Assembly (NCBI RefSeq): GCF_003614185.1
Contig: NZ_KZ987724.1
Location: 416,679-480,678 of the forward strand
Length of the DNA: 64,000 nucleotides
Origin: Paenibacillus aceti
GTDB taxonomy: Bacteria; Bacillota; Bacilli; Paenibacillales; Paenibacillaceae
Direction of reading: 5' to 3'
This document shows positions 33,428 through 41,082 of the stretch, in pieces. The notes beneath the pieces were generated by a model, which saw only the letters and a program-made list of their open reading frames with translations, made no database searches and was not told where the DNA came from. The translations under genes and the position numbers were made by a program. How positions within the stretch are numbered: the stretch's first letter is position 1; each line of letters begins with the position of its first letter.

Positions 33428-34186
33428 ATGCAAAATATAGAACTATCTACCAAAGATTTGAGTGTATTCTATGGGGAGAAGCAAGCGGTCAAGCATATCT
33501 CGCTCGATTTTGCCGCCAAGCAGGTTACGGCGCTGATCGGCCCGTCCGGCTGCGGGAAATCAACCTTTCTGCGCAGCTTGAACAGAATGAATGATCTGAT
33601 TGAGGGATCACGTATCACCGGGGAAATTTGGATTGGCGATGAGAATATTAACGATCCGAAGACAGATGTCGTGCTTCTGCGTCAGAGAATAGGGATGGTC
33701 TGGCAGCGCCCGAACCCGTTCCATAAATCGATCTATGAGAATATCGCCTTCGGCCCGCGCTATCATGGCATTCGCGACCGCAAGAAGCTGGATCAGATTG
33801 TCGAGGAATCATTGATTAAGGCAGCGCTGTGGGAGGAGACGAAGGATCGTCTGAATCAATCTGCGCTATCTCTATCCGGCGGCCAGCAGCAGAGTCTGTG
33901 CATCGCCAGATCGATTGCCGTAAGTCCGAGCATCATCCTGATGGATGAGCCTTCGTCCGCGCTTGATCCGGTTTCATCGGCGAAGATCGAAGAGCTGATC
34001 GCTGAGCTGAAGCAGGAATTCTGCATTATTATTGTTACCCACAATATGCAACAGGCTGCTCGCGTATCGGATCGAACGGCCTTCTTCCTCATGGGAGAGC
34101 TGGTAGAGTATGATGATACGAATATGATATTTACGAATCCATCGGATCAACGGACAGATGACTATATTTCTGGAAGATTCGGTTAA
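33428..34186 (+). CDS. pstB: Phosphate ABC transporter ATP-binding protein PstB (copy 2)
   Basis: A 252-residue ABC ATPase ten bases after pstA, with AGGAGGGC upstream. Walker A is GPSGCGKST; the signature is [16 protein letters not shown], with Ser where copy 1 and most PstB have Arg; Walker B is [13 protein letters not shown]. It is the genuine partner of the adjacent PstCA by position. It shares extensive similarity with copy 1 (22646-23401), so the genome has at least two PstB proteins, as B. subtilis does with PstBA and PstBB, though there they are adjacent. Confidence 0.94.
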   Translation: MQNIELSTKDLSVFYGEKQAVKHISLDFAAKQVTALIGPSGCGKSTFLRSLNRMNDLIEGSRITGEIWIGDENINDPKTDVVLLRQRIGMVWQRPNPFHKSIYENIAFGPRYHGIRDRKKLDQIVEESLIKAALWEETKDRLNQSALSLSGGQQQSLCIARSIAVSPSIILMDEPSSALDPVSSAKIEELIAELKQEFCIIIVTHNMQQAARVSDRTAFFLMGELVEYDDTNMIFTNPSDQRTDDYISGRFG

Positions 34187-34198
34187 GCGACACAGCAA

Positions 34199-34241
34199 GG
34201 CTCTTCATCTCTAATCAGTTGAGATGAAGGGCCTCTTTTTT
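34199..34241 (+). terminator. Terminator of the pst operon
   Basis: A stem of about 13 bp (34199-34211 with 34221-34233) is followed by TCTTTTTT. Confidence 0.92.
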
Positions 34242-34291
34242 GTTTTGGAACGTTAGAGTACAATAAAGGGTAGGCTCTTGGCTAGGTAAAG

Positions 34292-34753
34292 TTAGAGTAA
34301 GGATATAACCAACAATTCGTATAGAACTAACGGAAGGATGACATTGTTATAGTAGGAAGGTCCGAAGAACGAACGGGGCTGCTGCCCGTAGTGAGGGCCG
34401 TGTTCGTTCCAATTCCATGGATGCTGCCCGTCATGATGCCCATGGTCATGCCCATGGTCGTGTCCATGCCCATGGTCGTGTCCATGCCCGTTGTGGTCAT
34501 GCCCATGATCATGTCCGTGCTCATGTCCAGACCAAGGACCTTGCCCGGGAGGACCGGGAATACTGAGGAACAGCAGCCCGCCATCAAGGTGGGACAACCT
34601 GCCTTCATAAGTTAAGCCGTCAATGGTCTGAATTCGGACATTGCGGTTGACATACTGCTTACCGACGCGATGCATCTGATCTCTGAAATCTTTAACGGAT
34701 TGAATGGTGTTAGGATGAGCCTGATAAATCACTTGATTTTGCCCTAATGCCAT
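34292..34753 (-). CDS. His/Gly/Asp-rich protein with an LSm-like segment
   Basis: A 153-residue protein read leftward from the ATG at 34753 after GTGGAGG; the frame could start five codons earlier. Residues 35-65 (VNRNVRIQTIDGLTYEGRLSHLDGGLLFLSI) resemble the strand-turn-strand pattern of an LSm/Sm-like barrel. Residues 75-115 are a tract of GHDHGHDHNGHGHDHG type, likely to bind Zn, Ni or Cu. The end (VILPLVLYELLVISLL) is hydrophobic. Proteins of this type in Paenibacillus are often spore-associated, but I see no proof here. It converges on the pst operon terminator. Function unknown. Confidence 0.75.
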   Translation of the reverse strand: MALGQNQVIYQAHPNTIQSVKDFRDQMHRVGKQYVNRNVRIQTIDGLTYEGRLSHLDGGLLFLSIPGPPGQGPWSGHEHGHDHGHDHNGHGHDHGHGHDHGHDHGHHDGQHPWNWNEHGPHYGQQPRSFFGPSYYNNVILPLVLYELLVISLL

Positions 34754-34934
34754 ATTATTAACCTCCACTTGATCTTATTTCCTTATGGCTTATCATATGT
34801 AAGGAGCACTGGGGAGGTGCCTATGCATTGGACTTTGGTCCAGTATATATTTACGACCCGGGACTGTTTAGAATTGTCAACTTTAAGTTCATACTAAGGG
34901 TTAAGTTTATGAACGAGCAGGAGATTGGAATTCA

Positions 34935-35561
34935 ATGAATGTATTGGAATGGATTGAACGGATGTTTGATCAGTATGGTTATTTTGTGCTATTGCTTGGA
35001 TTGCCCGTTGATTTTATCGCCCTGCCGCTACCTCCGGGTCAGACTACGCTCACTTATACAGGATATTTGACTTATAAAGGAGTGCTCGATCTGCTGCCTG
35101 CCATTTTGATGGCCTATGCGGGTTCTGTGATCGGAATTACGGTGACTTATGTGCTGGGACATCGAATTGGAGCTCCGATTCTGGAGCGGTTCGGCAAATG
35201 GGTGTTGGTCAAGCCAGCTCATATAGAAAGAACGAGAAAAATCTATGAAAAATATGGGAATAAAATGCTATTCATCAGTTTCTTTGTGCCCGGGGTCCGG
35301 CAATTTTTCGGTTACTTTGTAGGAATTATTCGTATTCCTTTTCGAACCTTCGCCTTATTTGCTTATCCTGGAGCGTTGATCTGGATCCTCACGTTTATTG
35401 GGCTTGGCAATATATTCGGGGAACAGTGGCAGCGGATATTCGCGTTGGTGGAGCGTTATCTGGGTTATTTTTTCGCCGGTATAGGTGTGCTGGTGTTAAC
35501 GATTCTAATCGTTCGTTGGCGCAAATGGTGGCTGAAGAAGCCGGATAATGAACCGATGTAA
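34935..35561 (+). CDS. DedA family membrane protein (VTT domain)
   Basis: A 208-residue integral membrane protein. The VTT/SNARE-associated motif runs over residues 20-150: PLPPGQTTLTYTGYL and SVIGITVTYVLGHRIG, then FFVPGVRQFFGYFVGIIRIPFRTF with conserved Gly/Arg, and TM spans at the C-terminal end. DedA proteins are proposed lipid scramblases or flippases, including of undecaprenyl phosphate, and affect membrane energetics. It is monocistronic with its own terminator. Confidence 0.92.
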   Translation: MNVLEWIERMFDQYGYFVLLLGLPVDFIALPLPPGQTTLTYTGYLTYKGVLDLLPAILMAYAGSVIGITVTYVLGHRIGAPILERFGKWVLVKPAHIERTRKIYEKYGNKMLFISFFVPGVRQFFGYFVGIIRIPFRTFALFAYPGALIWILTFIGLGNIFGEQWQRIFALVERYLGYFFAGIGVLVLTILIVRWRKWWLKKPDNEPM

Positions 35562-35596
35562 GCTGTTCTGTTTCTGATCAGTAACGTACATAGCTG

Positions 35597-35628
35597 AAAA
35601 GCGTCAGACCTTAGTCCGGCGCTTTTTT
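35597..35628. terminator. Terminator after the DedA gene
   Basis: AAGCG and CGCTT flank an imperfect GAC/GTC inner stem, ending in six T on the plus strand. Confidence 0.7.
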
Positions 35629-35844
35629 GCGTGGGCTTAATTTTCCCTTGAGCGAATTCGTTCCTTCTTCCTTGGCCTTCAGCAGTGCCAGAAATGTGAA
35701 CAGACTTGCCAAGGTTTCAAATCCGGCCCCGATAATTTCCAAATCATCAGATGAGAGCTCTTCCTCATTCATTATATTCTGCAATCCGATTTGATTAAGA
35801 AGTTGTGTCTGCCTCCTCCTTGGCAAGCCTATCACCTGCTTCAA
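35611..35844 (-). CDS. Possible small protein of unknown function
   Basis: A 77-codon frame that would need a TTG start and lacks a well-placed ribosome binding site: an AAGGAGGAGG sequence lies inside the frame and no ATG follows it at a normal distance. The predicted peptide has an acidic helix and one short hydrophobic helix (SDDLEIIGAGFETLASLFTFLALL), which is protein-like. It could be real from an internal start or be chance. Confidence 0.35.
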   Translation of the reverse strand: MKQVIGLPRRRQTQLLNQIGLQNIMNEEELSSDDLEIIGAGFETLASLFTFLALLKAKEEGTNSLKGKLSPRKKAPD

Positions 35845-36010
35845 ATTGATTTTACTGTATGGTATGCAGCAGAGGCGAAGTTTGAATAGGCAAGTTAGCA
35901 GGGCGCGCGAAGGCCCAAAGATAAGTCATGTATATTTAAAATTAAATTAGCCCTTTCGTTTGGCGTTGTCCCTTCATAAGATGTTTTATACTCGAAAAGG
36001 AGGTATAGAT

Positions 36011-36118
36011 ATGTCAGGTTGTGGAGAAGTTGGCGGCGTAGGACTGTGGACATCTACAGGTGCAATTCTGGTATTGTTCATTCTGCTCGTAATTGTTACT
36101 AGAACATTTCCATACTAA
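36011..36118 (+). CDS. YjcZ-family small sporulation peptide
   Basis: A 35-residue peptide too short for standard gene finding, behind a strong AAAAGGAGG site at the right distance. It starts MSGCGEVGGVGLWTSTGA and ends in one hydrophobic helix (ILVLFILLVIVTRTF). The Gly-rich head plus single TM helix is the YjcZ family pattern, whose members are found in spores of Bacillus and relatives. It stands alone, followed by a hairpin. Confidence 0.75.
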   Translation: MSGCGEVGGVGLWTSTGAILVLFILLVIVTRTFPY

Positions 36119-36151
36119 TACTTCCTTCAAATACTTCGGATAACGCGAATC

Positions 36152-36181
36152 AAGCAGGACCTGTCTATGCAGGGCCTGCTT
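36152..36181 (+). terminator. Hairpin after the YjcZ-type gene
   Basis: AAGCAGG...CCTGCTT with an inner CCTG/CAGG stem; no long T-tract follows, so termination strength is uncertain. Confidence 0.5.
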
Positions 36182-36216
36182 GCTGCGTCAAGCGGTAAAT
36201 AGGTGTACTGTACTGA

Positions 36217-37161
36217 CTATTGTTGCGGGAAAATAGCCTCTAAAGCCGGGCAGGGCAGTCTGTCCAGGAAATCGGCCAGCTTATCGGGCATATTCTTATA
36301 TACATCCTTCAGTGAGGTCCCTTTGTAAATGTTGCCGATGATTACCGGATAGCATAGCTCAGAGATGAGTATGTCGCCGTTGCCATGCAGATGCAGTTGT
36401 TTCTTGCCTTCGATACAATTGGAGAAGTATACTCCTGGCTGCTCCTCGAAGCCGAGCTCCTTAGCGAAGCGATCCATACAGGTGAAATAAATATTGCTAT
36501 CCTCCCGGCGGTACTCAATAAGCTGTTGCACTGACTTCTTCAGATCCTCACGAGCTGCGATGGCTGACCAGCCGCTATGATTCATCGTAATACTGTTCTG
36601 AATCTCATGCGTGCGCACGCCAAGCGCGTATACATGGTCGGCAATTTCCCGCAAATGGGGAACCGTTTCTTCAAATAGCAGGGTCTCAAGTACGGTGTCG
36701 AAGGAAGCTTGAGCGCAGAGCGCGATATTTTCTCTAATTTTGGAATAGACGCTTGGATGCAGCCTGTAATAACGGGAGAATTCTTCGGCGGATGTGAAGT
36801 TGAACGAGATATGTATGGTCGTTACTCCAGCCTCCTCCAGTTGCTTCACTCGGGCAGCATTCAACAAACTGGCATTCGTATTGAGCTGGGTCTCGATGCC
36901 ATGCGCTGAGCAATAGCTGATGATATCCACGCAGTCCTGATATTTCAATGTAACCTCGCCACCCGATAATCTGACTCTGCGGATCGTGGGGACGTCCTGC
37001 AGGATCGAGATCACTTCCTTAGCGCTGATACTTTCATTATCGTCCCTGCTATACGCACAGCAGTAGCTGCATTTGAAATTACAATTGGATGTAACGCCGA
37101 CCTCAAGGGCCTCCAGATCGTAATGGTTTGGATTTTCAAGCTCAAGAAATTTATATTTCAC
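36217..37161 (-). CDS. Radical SAM protein with partial SPASM-like C-terminus
   Basis: A 314-residue protein starting at GTG after AGGAG. The radical SAM cluster motif is C27-x3-C31-x2-C34 (CNFKCSYC), with the SGGEVTL loop near residue 68 for S-adenosylmethionine. The C-terminal part has a SNCIEGKKQLHLHGNGDILISELCYP segment resembling a shortened SPASM/twitch domain able to hold one auxiliary cluster. Such enzymes usually modify peptides or act as maturases. No convincing precursor peptide or transporter gene is adjacent, so the substrate is unknown. The gene lies alone between the YjcZ-type peptide and the LPMO gene. Confidence 0.85.
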   Translation of the reverse strand: MKYKFLELENPNHYDLEALEVGVTSNCNFKCSYCCAYSRDDNESISAKEVISILQDVPTIRRVRLSGGEVTLKYQDCVDIISYCSAHGIETQLNTNASLLNAARVKQLEEAGVTTIHISFNFTSAEEFSRYYRLHPSVYSKIRENIALCAQASFDTVLETLLFEETVPHLREIADHVYALGVRTHEIQNSITMNHSGWSAIAAREDLKKSVQQLIEYRREDSNIYFTCMDRFAKELGFEEQPGVYFSNCIEGKKQLHLHGNGDILISELCYPVIIGNIYKGTSLKDVYKNMPDKLADFLDRLPCPALEAIFPQQ

Positions 37162-37810
37162 GTTTACCGGCTCCTAATTTCATAGATTTTGGTGGTATTC
37201 ATTTAACTAGCCAACCTTAGTGATTATATAGCTTATCGGCCGGATAGATGTATGAGGTTTTTAATAGGATAGGATTTGTCGAATGAGCCCATTAACACGT
37301 TAAAGCAAAGTTCGCGGTATTTCGCCTCAAACCGGGGTGATTCTATCTTTGAACCTATAGCGAAGGAGCTAATAGGGTGGAGGTATATGGATAAATCTAG
37401 TTCAAATATATTATTTTCCAAAAAAATAACACATTTTTCTTGAAATCATATATAATAAACTTGTCTGCGAAATTAAAAACATTATAAGAATGAAATAAGT
37501 CTAGTTACTCGTCCCTGTTCTTCTATTATTCCTCTTTTTTATTCAGAATTATCTTTTCTTCGAGCTTTTTCGCGCTAGTTTTAATTCCATTTATTTATTG
37601 CAGTTGCTTTATTGTTTAGGAGATTCACTTCAGTAGTATATAGACCTATCTATGGGTTTATATAGATTTTGTTGTCTGTTGGAAGAGGCTGAGTATGAAA
37701 CAACAGGAATGGACAGACACCTATTCATCATGCTTGAAAGGAGGGGTGAGGTTTTAGCAAGTTGGGCAATGAGGTTATTATTTTATTCAAAATTAGAAGG
37801 AGGTTTTAGA
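37162..37810. other. AT-rich gene-free stretch between the radical SAM and LPMO genes
   Basis: This 650-bp gap is markedly AT-rich and contains the divergent promoters. A minus-strand 62-codon frame (37233-37421) begins with TTG and has no ribosome binding site. The plus-strand frame that runs into the LPMO gene from 37652 also lacks one. I see no repeat or RNA structure that I would defend. Confidence 0.4.
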
Positions 37811-39160
37811 ATGAGTTCAATTTCATTATCTCGTTCACTGACCATGAAGGCGCTTACAACCGTTGGGGTTATGCTGCTTACGATGTTCGTCGTATTCCTG
37901 ATTGCTGACAAGGCTTCGGCTCATGGTTATATCGATGGACCAGCCAGCCGCGCATATCTGTGTAAGACAGGGGTTAACAAGGATTGCGGAGCTGTCCAGT
38001 ATGAACCGCAAAGCCTGGAAGCTCTTAAGGGATTTCCGGCAGCCGGTCCAGCCGACGGGAAGATCGCCAGTGCGAATGGTGCCTTCCCTGAGATGGACCA
38101 GCAATCTGCTACACGTTGGTCTAAAGTGAACATTACTGCCGGAACGAATACTTTCCATTGGACCCTGACTGCTGCTCATGCGACTAGCACTTGGAAATAT
38201 TATATCACAAAGGAGAACTGGAATCCGAATGCTCCGTTGACCCGGGACTCATTCGATCTGACTCCTTTCTGTTCTGTAGATTATAAAGGCAAACAACCAC
38301 CAAACAGCTACTCCGATACTTGTAATGTACCTCAACGTACTGGATACCATGTAATTCTCGCTGTTTGGGAAGTTGCCGACACTGCAAATGCGTTCTATAA
38401 CGTGCTTGACGTTGACTTCGGCGGCTCGAACTCCAGTGACACACAGGCGCCTACAGCTCCAGTGTCCCTTACAGCTAGCAATGTTACAGCTAATACGGTG
38501 ACTCTCTCCTGGGGAGCATCTACGGATAATGTTGGTGTAACAGGCTACAAGGTTTACAACGGTAATTCATTGGTAGGCTCGGTCCCTGGATCGACCTTAA
38601 GCTATACGGTAACTGGCTTGACTCCTAGCACGGCATATTCATTCAACGTTAAGGCAGTGGATGCTGCGGGCAATCAATCGCCCGCTAGCAATTCCGCTAC
38701 GGTGACGACTGGCCCGGCTGCTAACGATACAGTAGCGCCAACGGCTCCAGGTAATCTCCATGTGATGGGCACACCTACGGCATCGAGCGTATCCTTGATG
38801 TGGTCGGCCTCTACTGATAATGTAGGCGTAACTGCATACCGTGTATACAAAGGCTCCGAATTGGTAGCTACTGTTTCCGGTACGACAACAGATTATGTTG
38901 TCACAGGGCTGAGCGCTGAGACGACTTATAGCTTCACTGTCTACGCAGTCGATGCAGCTGGTAACGTATCTGCTGCAAGCAACGTAGTTCAAGCCACAAC
39001 GGCAGTAGCACCTGCTGCTCAGCCTTGGGCTGCTGGTGTTGCTTACGCGGCTGGTGACCAAGTAAGCTATAACGGCTCGGTCTATGAGTGCCTGCAGCCG
39101 CATACTTCGATCGCAGGCTGGGAGCCAGCCAATGTACCTGCAATCTGGGCATTGAAGTAA
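37811..39160 (+). CDS. Secreted chitin/cellulose-active lytic polysaccharide monooxygenase (AA10) with FnIII and CBM5/12 domains
   Basis: A 449-residue secreted copper enzyme. The ATG at 37811 follows AGAAGGAGG. A signal peptide ends ASA before His38, which becomes the mature N-terminus [14 protein letters not shown]. The second histidine-brace residue lies in [14 protein letters not shown], and the axial aromatic in [11 protein letters not shown]. The AA10 domain covers about 38-205. Two fibronectin III repeats follow (about 212-300 and 312-395, each starting APTAP and containing ASTDNVGVT). A CBM5/12 chitin-binding module ends the protein ([24 protein letters not shown]). It oxidatively cleaves crystalline chitin or cellulose. 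Confidence 0.95.
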   Translation: MSSISLSRSLTMKALTTVGVMLLTMFVVFLIADKASAHGYIDGPASRAYLCKTGVNKDCGAVQYEPQSLEALKGFPAAGPADGKIASANGAFPEMDQQSATRWSKVNITAGTNTFHWTLTAAHATSTWKYYITKENWNPNAPLTRDSFDLTPFCSVDYKGKQPPNSYSDTCNVPQRTGYHVILAVWEVADTANAFYNVLDVDFGGSNSSDTQAPTAPVSLTASNVTANTVTLSWGASTDNVGVTGYKVYNGNSLVGSVPGSTLSYTVTGLTPSTAYSFNVKAVDAAGNQSPASNSATVTTGPAANDTVAPTAPGNLHVMGTPTASSVSLMWSASTDNVGVTAYRVYKGSELVATVSGTTTDYVVTGLSAETTYSFTVYAVDAAGNVSAASNVVQATTAVAPAAQPWAAGVAYAAGDQVSYNGSVYECLQPHTSIAGWEPANVPAIWALK

Positions 39161-39170
39161 TTTAGAATAC

Positions 39171-39211
39171 AAGCCACCCTCCCTTGAGTCTGTTGGGGAG
39201 GATGGCTTTTT
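39171..39211 (+). terminator. Terminator after the LPMO gene
   Basis: AAGCCACCCTCCC pairs with GGGGAGGATGGCTT, followed by TTT. Confidence 0.85.
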
Positions 39212-39355
39212 AGCTCAGCTACCTATTGACATAGCCTGTCCGATCCGTTACTATATAGTAGTCTCTTGTGAGAGATGGAGTGCGCTGTGTGTCATTCGCG
39301 TATCCAGAGTTAGGAATAAGACGGTTGATATTTATTTGCTTTAATGTAAATTCCT

Positions 39356-39431
39356 GGGGAATTAGCTCAGCTGGGAGAGCGCTTCGCTGGCAGCGAAGAG
39401 GTCAGGGGTTCGAGCCCCCTATTCTCCACCA
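39356..39431 (+). tRNA. tRNA-Ala (GGC anticodon)
   Basis: A complete 76-base tRNA with CCA encoded (39429-39431). The acceptor arms GGGGAAT/ATTCTCC pair with one wobble. The D arm contains AGCTCAGCTGGGAGAGC, the anticodon stem CTTCG/CGAAG surrounds CTGGCAG with anticodon GGC, and the T arm is GGGGGTTCGAGCCCCC-like. A terminator follows immediately, so it appears to be transcribed alone. Confidence 0.97.
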
Positions 39432-39442
39432 ATACTTAACAC

Positions 39443-39466
39443 AAACGGCAGAGATGCCGTTTTTTT
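39443..39466 (+). terminator. Terminator after tRNA-Ala
   Basis: AACGGCA/TGCCGTT around GAGA, followed by six or more T. Confidence 0.92.
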
Positions 39467-39514
39467 GTTGACTATATTTAATGATTTTGAGATGAGATGT
39501 CACAACAATAGCTA

Positions 39515-39702
39515 ATAACTGCTAAAATACACTTGTTTTTCTGAAATGAGGCTGAACTCGGGCAAATAGGTGCGTAAATACAACTATTTGCTGGTAAAAG
39601 CACCTAATCGAAGTGGAAATCATCGGAATAATTGTATATTTGCATTTATATTGCCTGTTACCCGAATAATGGAGGCGTATAGTTGTATAATTGCAGTTAT
39701 AT
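39515..39702. repeat. Four-unit intergenic element, family B copy 1
   Basis: Units related to ATAACTGC-WAAWATACAACTAT in both orientations are centred near 39526, 39579, 39639 and 39689 (spacings 53, 60 and 50). It closely matches the copy at 53103-53287 in unit order and orientation. No gene is present. Confidence 0.78.
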
Positions 39703-39895
39703 CTCGAGCGGAGGGCAAAAAACATTAATGTAGTTTAATATTTGGCTTTTATAAGCTGCTATCGCCATGGAAATGGGGCCGCTGATGGAACTGATCACGC
39801 ACTAATGGAGCACCGACAACTTCAGATTGTTTTTCAGAACGCTAGAACCTCTCCTATGAGATTTTTTGAGCCAAGTACCTTCCATCGTATTTACT

Positions 39896-40075
39896 TAGTT
39901 GCAGAAGATACACTTATTTCTGTAGAAAATCGTTTAACGTTACCTGCAGTTGTATTTTGTACACTTAAATAACTTATTTTTGTGATAATAACCGAAAATC
40001 GAGATTCTAAGTGCACTTTTTGCAATTAAAGTGAAGCTAGAATCGATTGGCGATGATTTAGTTGTACTTATGAGC
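39896..40075. repeat. Four-unit intergenic element, family B copy 2 (degenerate)
   Basis: Degenerate units GTTGCAGAAGATACACTTAT, TGCAGTTGTATTTTGTACAC, GTGCACTTTTTGCAATTAAA and TTAGTTGTACTTATGAG are centred near 39908, 39958, 40021 and 40066 (spacings about 50, 63 and 45). It lies 190 bp after copy 1. Confidence 0.55.
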
Positions 40076-40184
40076 CTTATAATGTCCGCATGTAATCCGC
40101 CTACGAGATTGATATCCATTCGAACCCCTCTTTGTTTAGCCTCTTCTAACAAAAGGAGCATAAATCAACTGTTCTGAGGAAATT

Positions 40185-40369
40185 TCCGCAAATTTGTAGA
40201 CTGTTGTAAAAGTACTGGCGAGACTTTCGGAGCTCTAACGAAACACCATATCGTTATTTGGGTAGAAAACCACCATTTAGCCTCTGATTTGCTCAGATAG
40301 CGCTCTCCAGTTTCGTTAGATTTTGAAATGACCCCTTTTGATGCAAATAACGATATACAGTTTCGTTAG
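40185..40369. repeat. Four-unit intergenic element, family C copy 2
   Basis: Clear units CTAACGAAACACCATATCG(TTATTT) at 40235-40260, inverted AGATAGCGCTCTCCAGTTTCG at 40295-40319 and AAATAACGATATACAGTTTC at 40344-40369 have centres 60 and 49 bp apart. A possible degraded first unit lies at 40185-40205. The element is homologous to 29984-30165. Confidence 0.62.
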
Positions 40370-40476
40370 AAGACACATGACCTTGCGGTCACCGTTTGAG
40401 CCGTCGCTGTTCCCCGTTCTCAAAGTCATACAGTGATCAACAGCCTGCCTACCGCAGAAAACCGCCATCGCGAGCC

Positions 40477-40611
40477 GGAATCTCCGGGAAATCCCCAGAG
40501 AATCTCCAGGGGGAATCCCCCAAAGAGCCCCGAGGAATCCCCAAAGAATCTCTAAAGAATCCCCGGGAGAGCCCCGAGAATTTCAAATAGAAATCCCCAC
40601 AGAATCCCACA
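40477..40611. repeat. Degenerate 11-12-bp tandem repeat (GAATCCCCAAA)n
   Basis: About twelve imperfect copies of GAATCCCCAAA or GAGCCCCGAG follow each other on the plus strand. Open frames through the block in both directions are repeat artefacts. Function unknown. Confidence 0.7.
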
Positions 40612-40761
40612 ATCGCAGGCTTTTCTGTGAATTGCCCCCCTCTGTTCATCACATGTTCAGAAGAATGTAATAAACTTAATATCGCAACAATCCCCTGTTG
40701 TAAGAGATTAGTGATTAAATATACAATAGAAGATAATTTATACTCGAAAGGATAGAGGACG

Positions 40762-41031
40762 ATGAGAGCAGTCATTACGGTTACTGGAAAAGATACGGTC
40801 GGCATTCTGGCGCGGGTGAGCACCATGTGTGCGAAATACCAGGCGAATGTGATCGAAGTGAGTCAGACGGTGCTACAGGATATGTTCGCGATGATTATGA
40901 TGGTCGATATTGATCAGATCAACTGCGAGCTGCATGAGCTGGTGGATATTATGCGGACGGAAGGCGAGAAGAATGGGCTCGTCATCCAGGTGATGCATGA
41001 GGATCTGTTCAACTCGATGCATCGTATTTAA
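40762..41031 (+). CDS. ACT-domain protein (UPF0237)
   Basis: An 89-residue single ACT domain starting after AAAGGATAGAGG. RAVITVTGKDTVGILARVSTMCAKYQANVIEVSQTVL is the usual ligand-binding first half. This family is encoded next to a PFL/UPF0210 protein in many Firmicutes, exactly as here (gap about 50 bases). A regulatory role through amino acid or small-ligand binding is likely, but the ligand is unknown. Confidence 0.9.
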   Translation: MRAVITVTGKDTVGILARVSTMCAKYQANVIEVSQTVLQDMFAMIMMVDIDQINCELHELVDIMRTEGEKNGLVIQVMHEDLFNSMHRI

Positions 41032-41082
41032 AAATAAGGCATATGGCGTGAAGTTCTAACTTGCTAGAAAGGGATGTACCTG

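Noticed and set aside
34391-34615. Met/Val/Pro repeat peptide on the plus strand
   Set aside because: It is the complement of the GHDHGH repeat tract of the minus-strand His-rich gene.
37233-37421. 62-codon minus-strand frame upstream of the radical SAM gene, considered as a precursor peptide
   Set aside because: It needs a TTG start, lacks a ribosome binding site and lies in AT-rich sequence. It also lacks the Cys- or Gly-rich core typical of modified peptides, so the evidence is insufficient.
39742-39972. 76-codon frame in the tRNA-Ala island
   Set aside because: No ribosome binding site, unrecognisable product, and its end lies in family B repeat units.
39940-40161. 73-codon minus-strand frame with a locally protein-like stretch
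   Set aside because: It overlaps family B units and has no good start; at best a decayed fragment that I cannot name.
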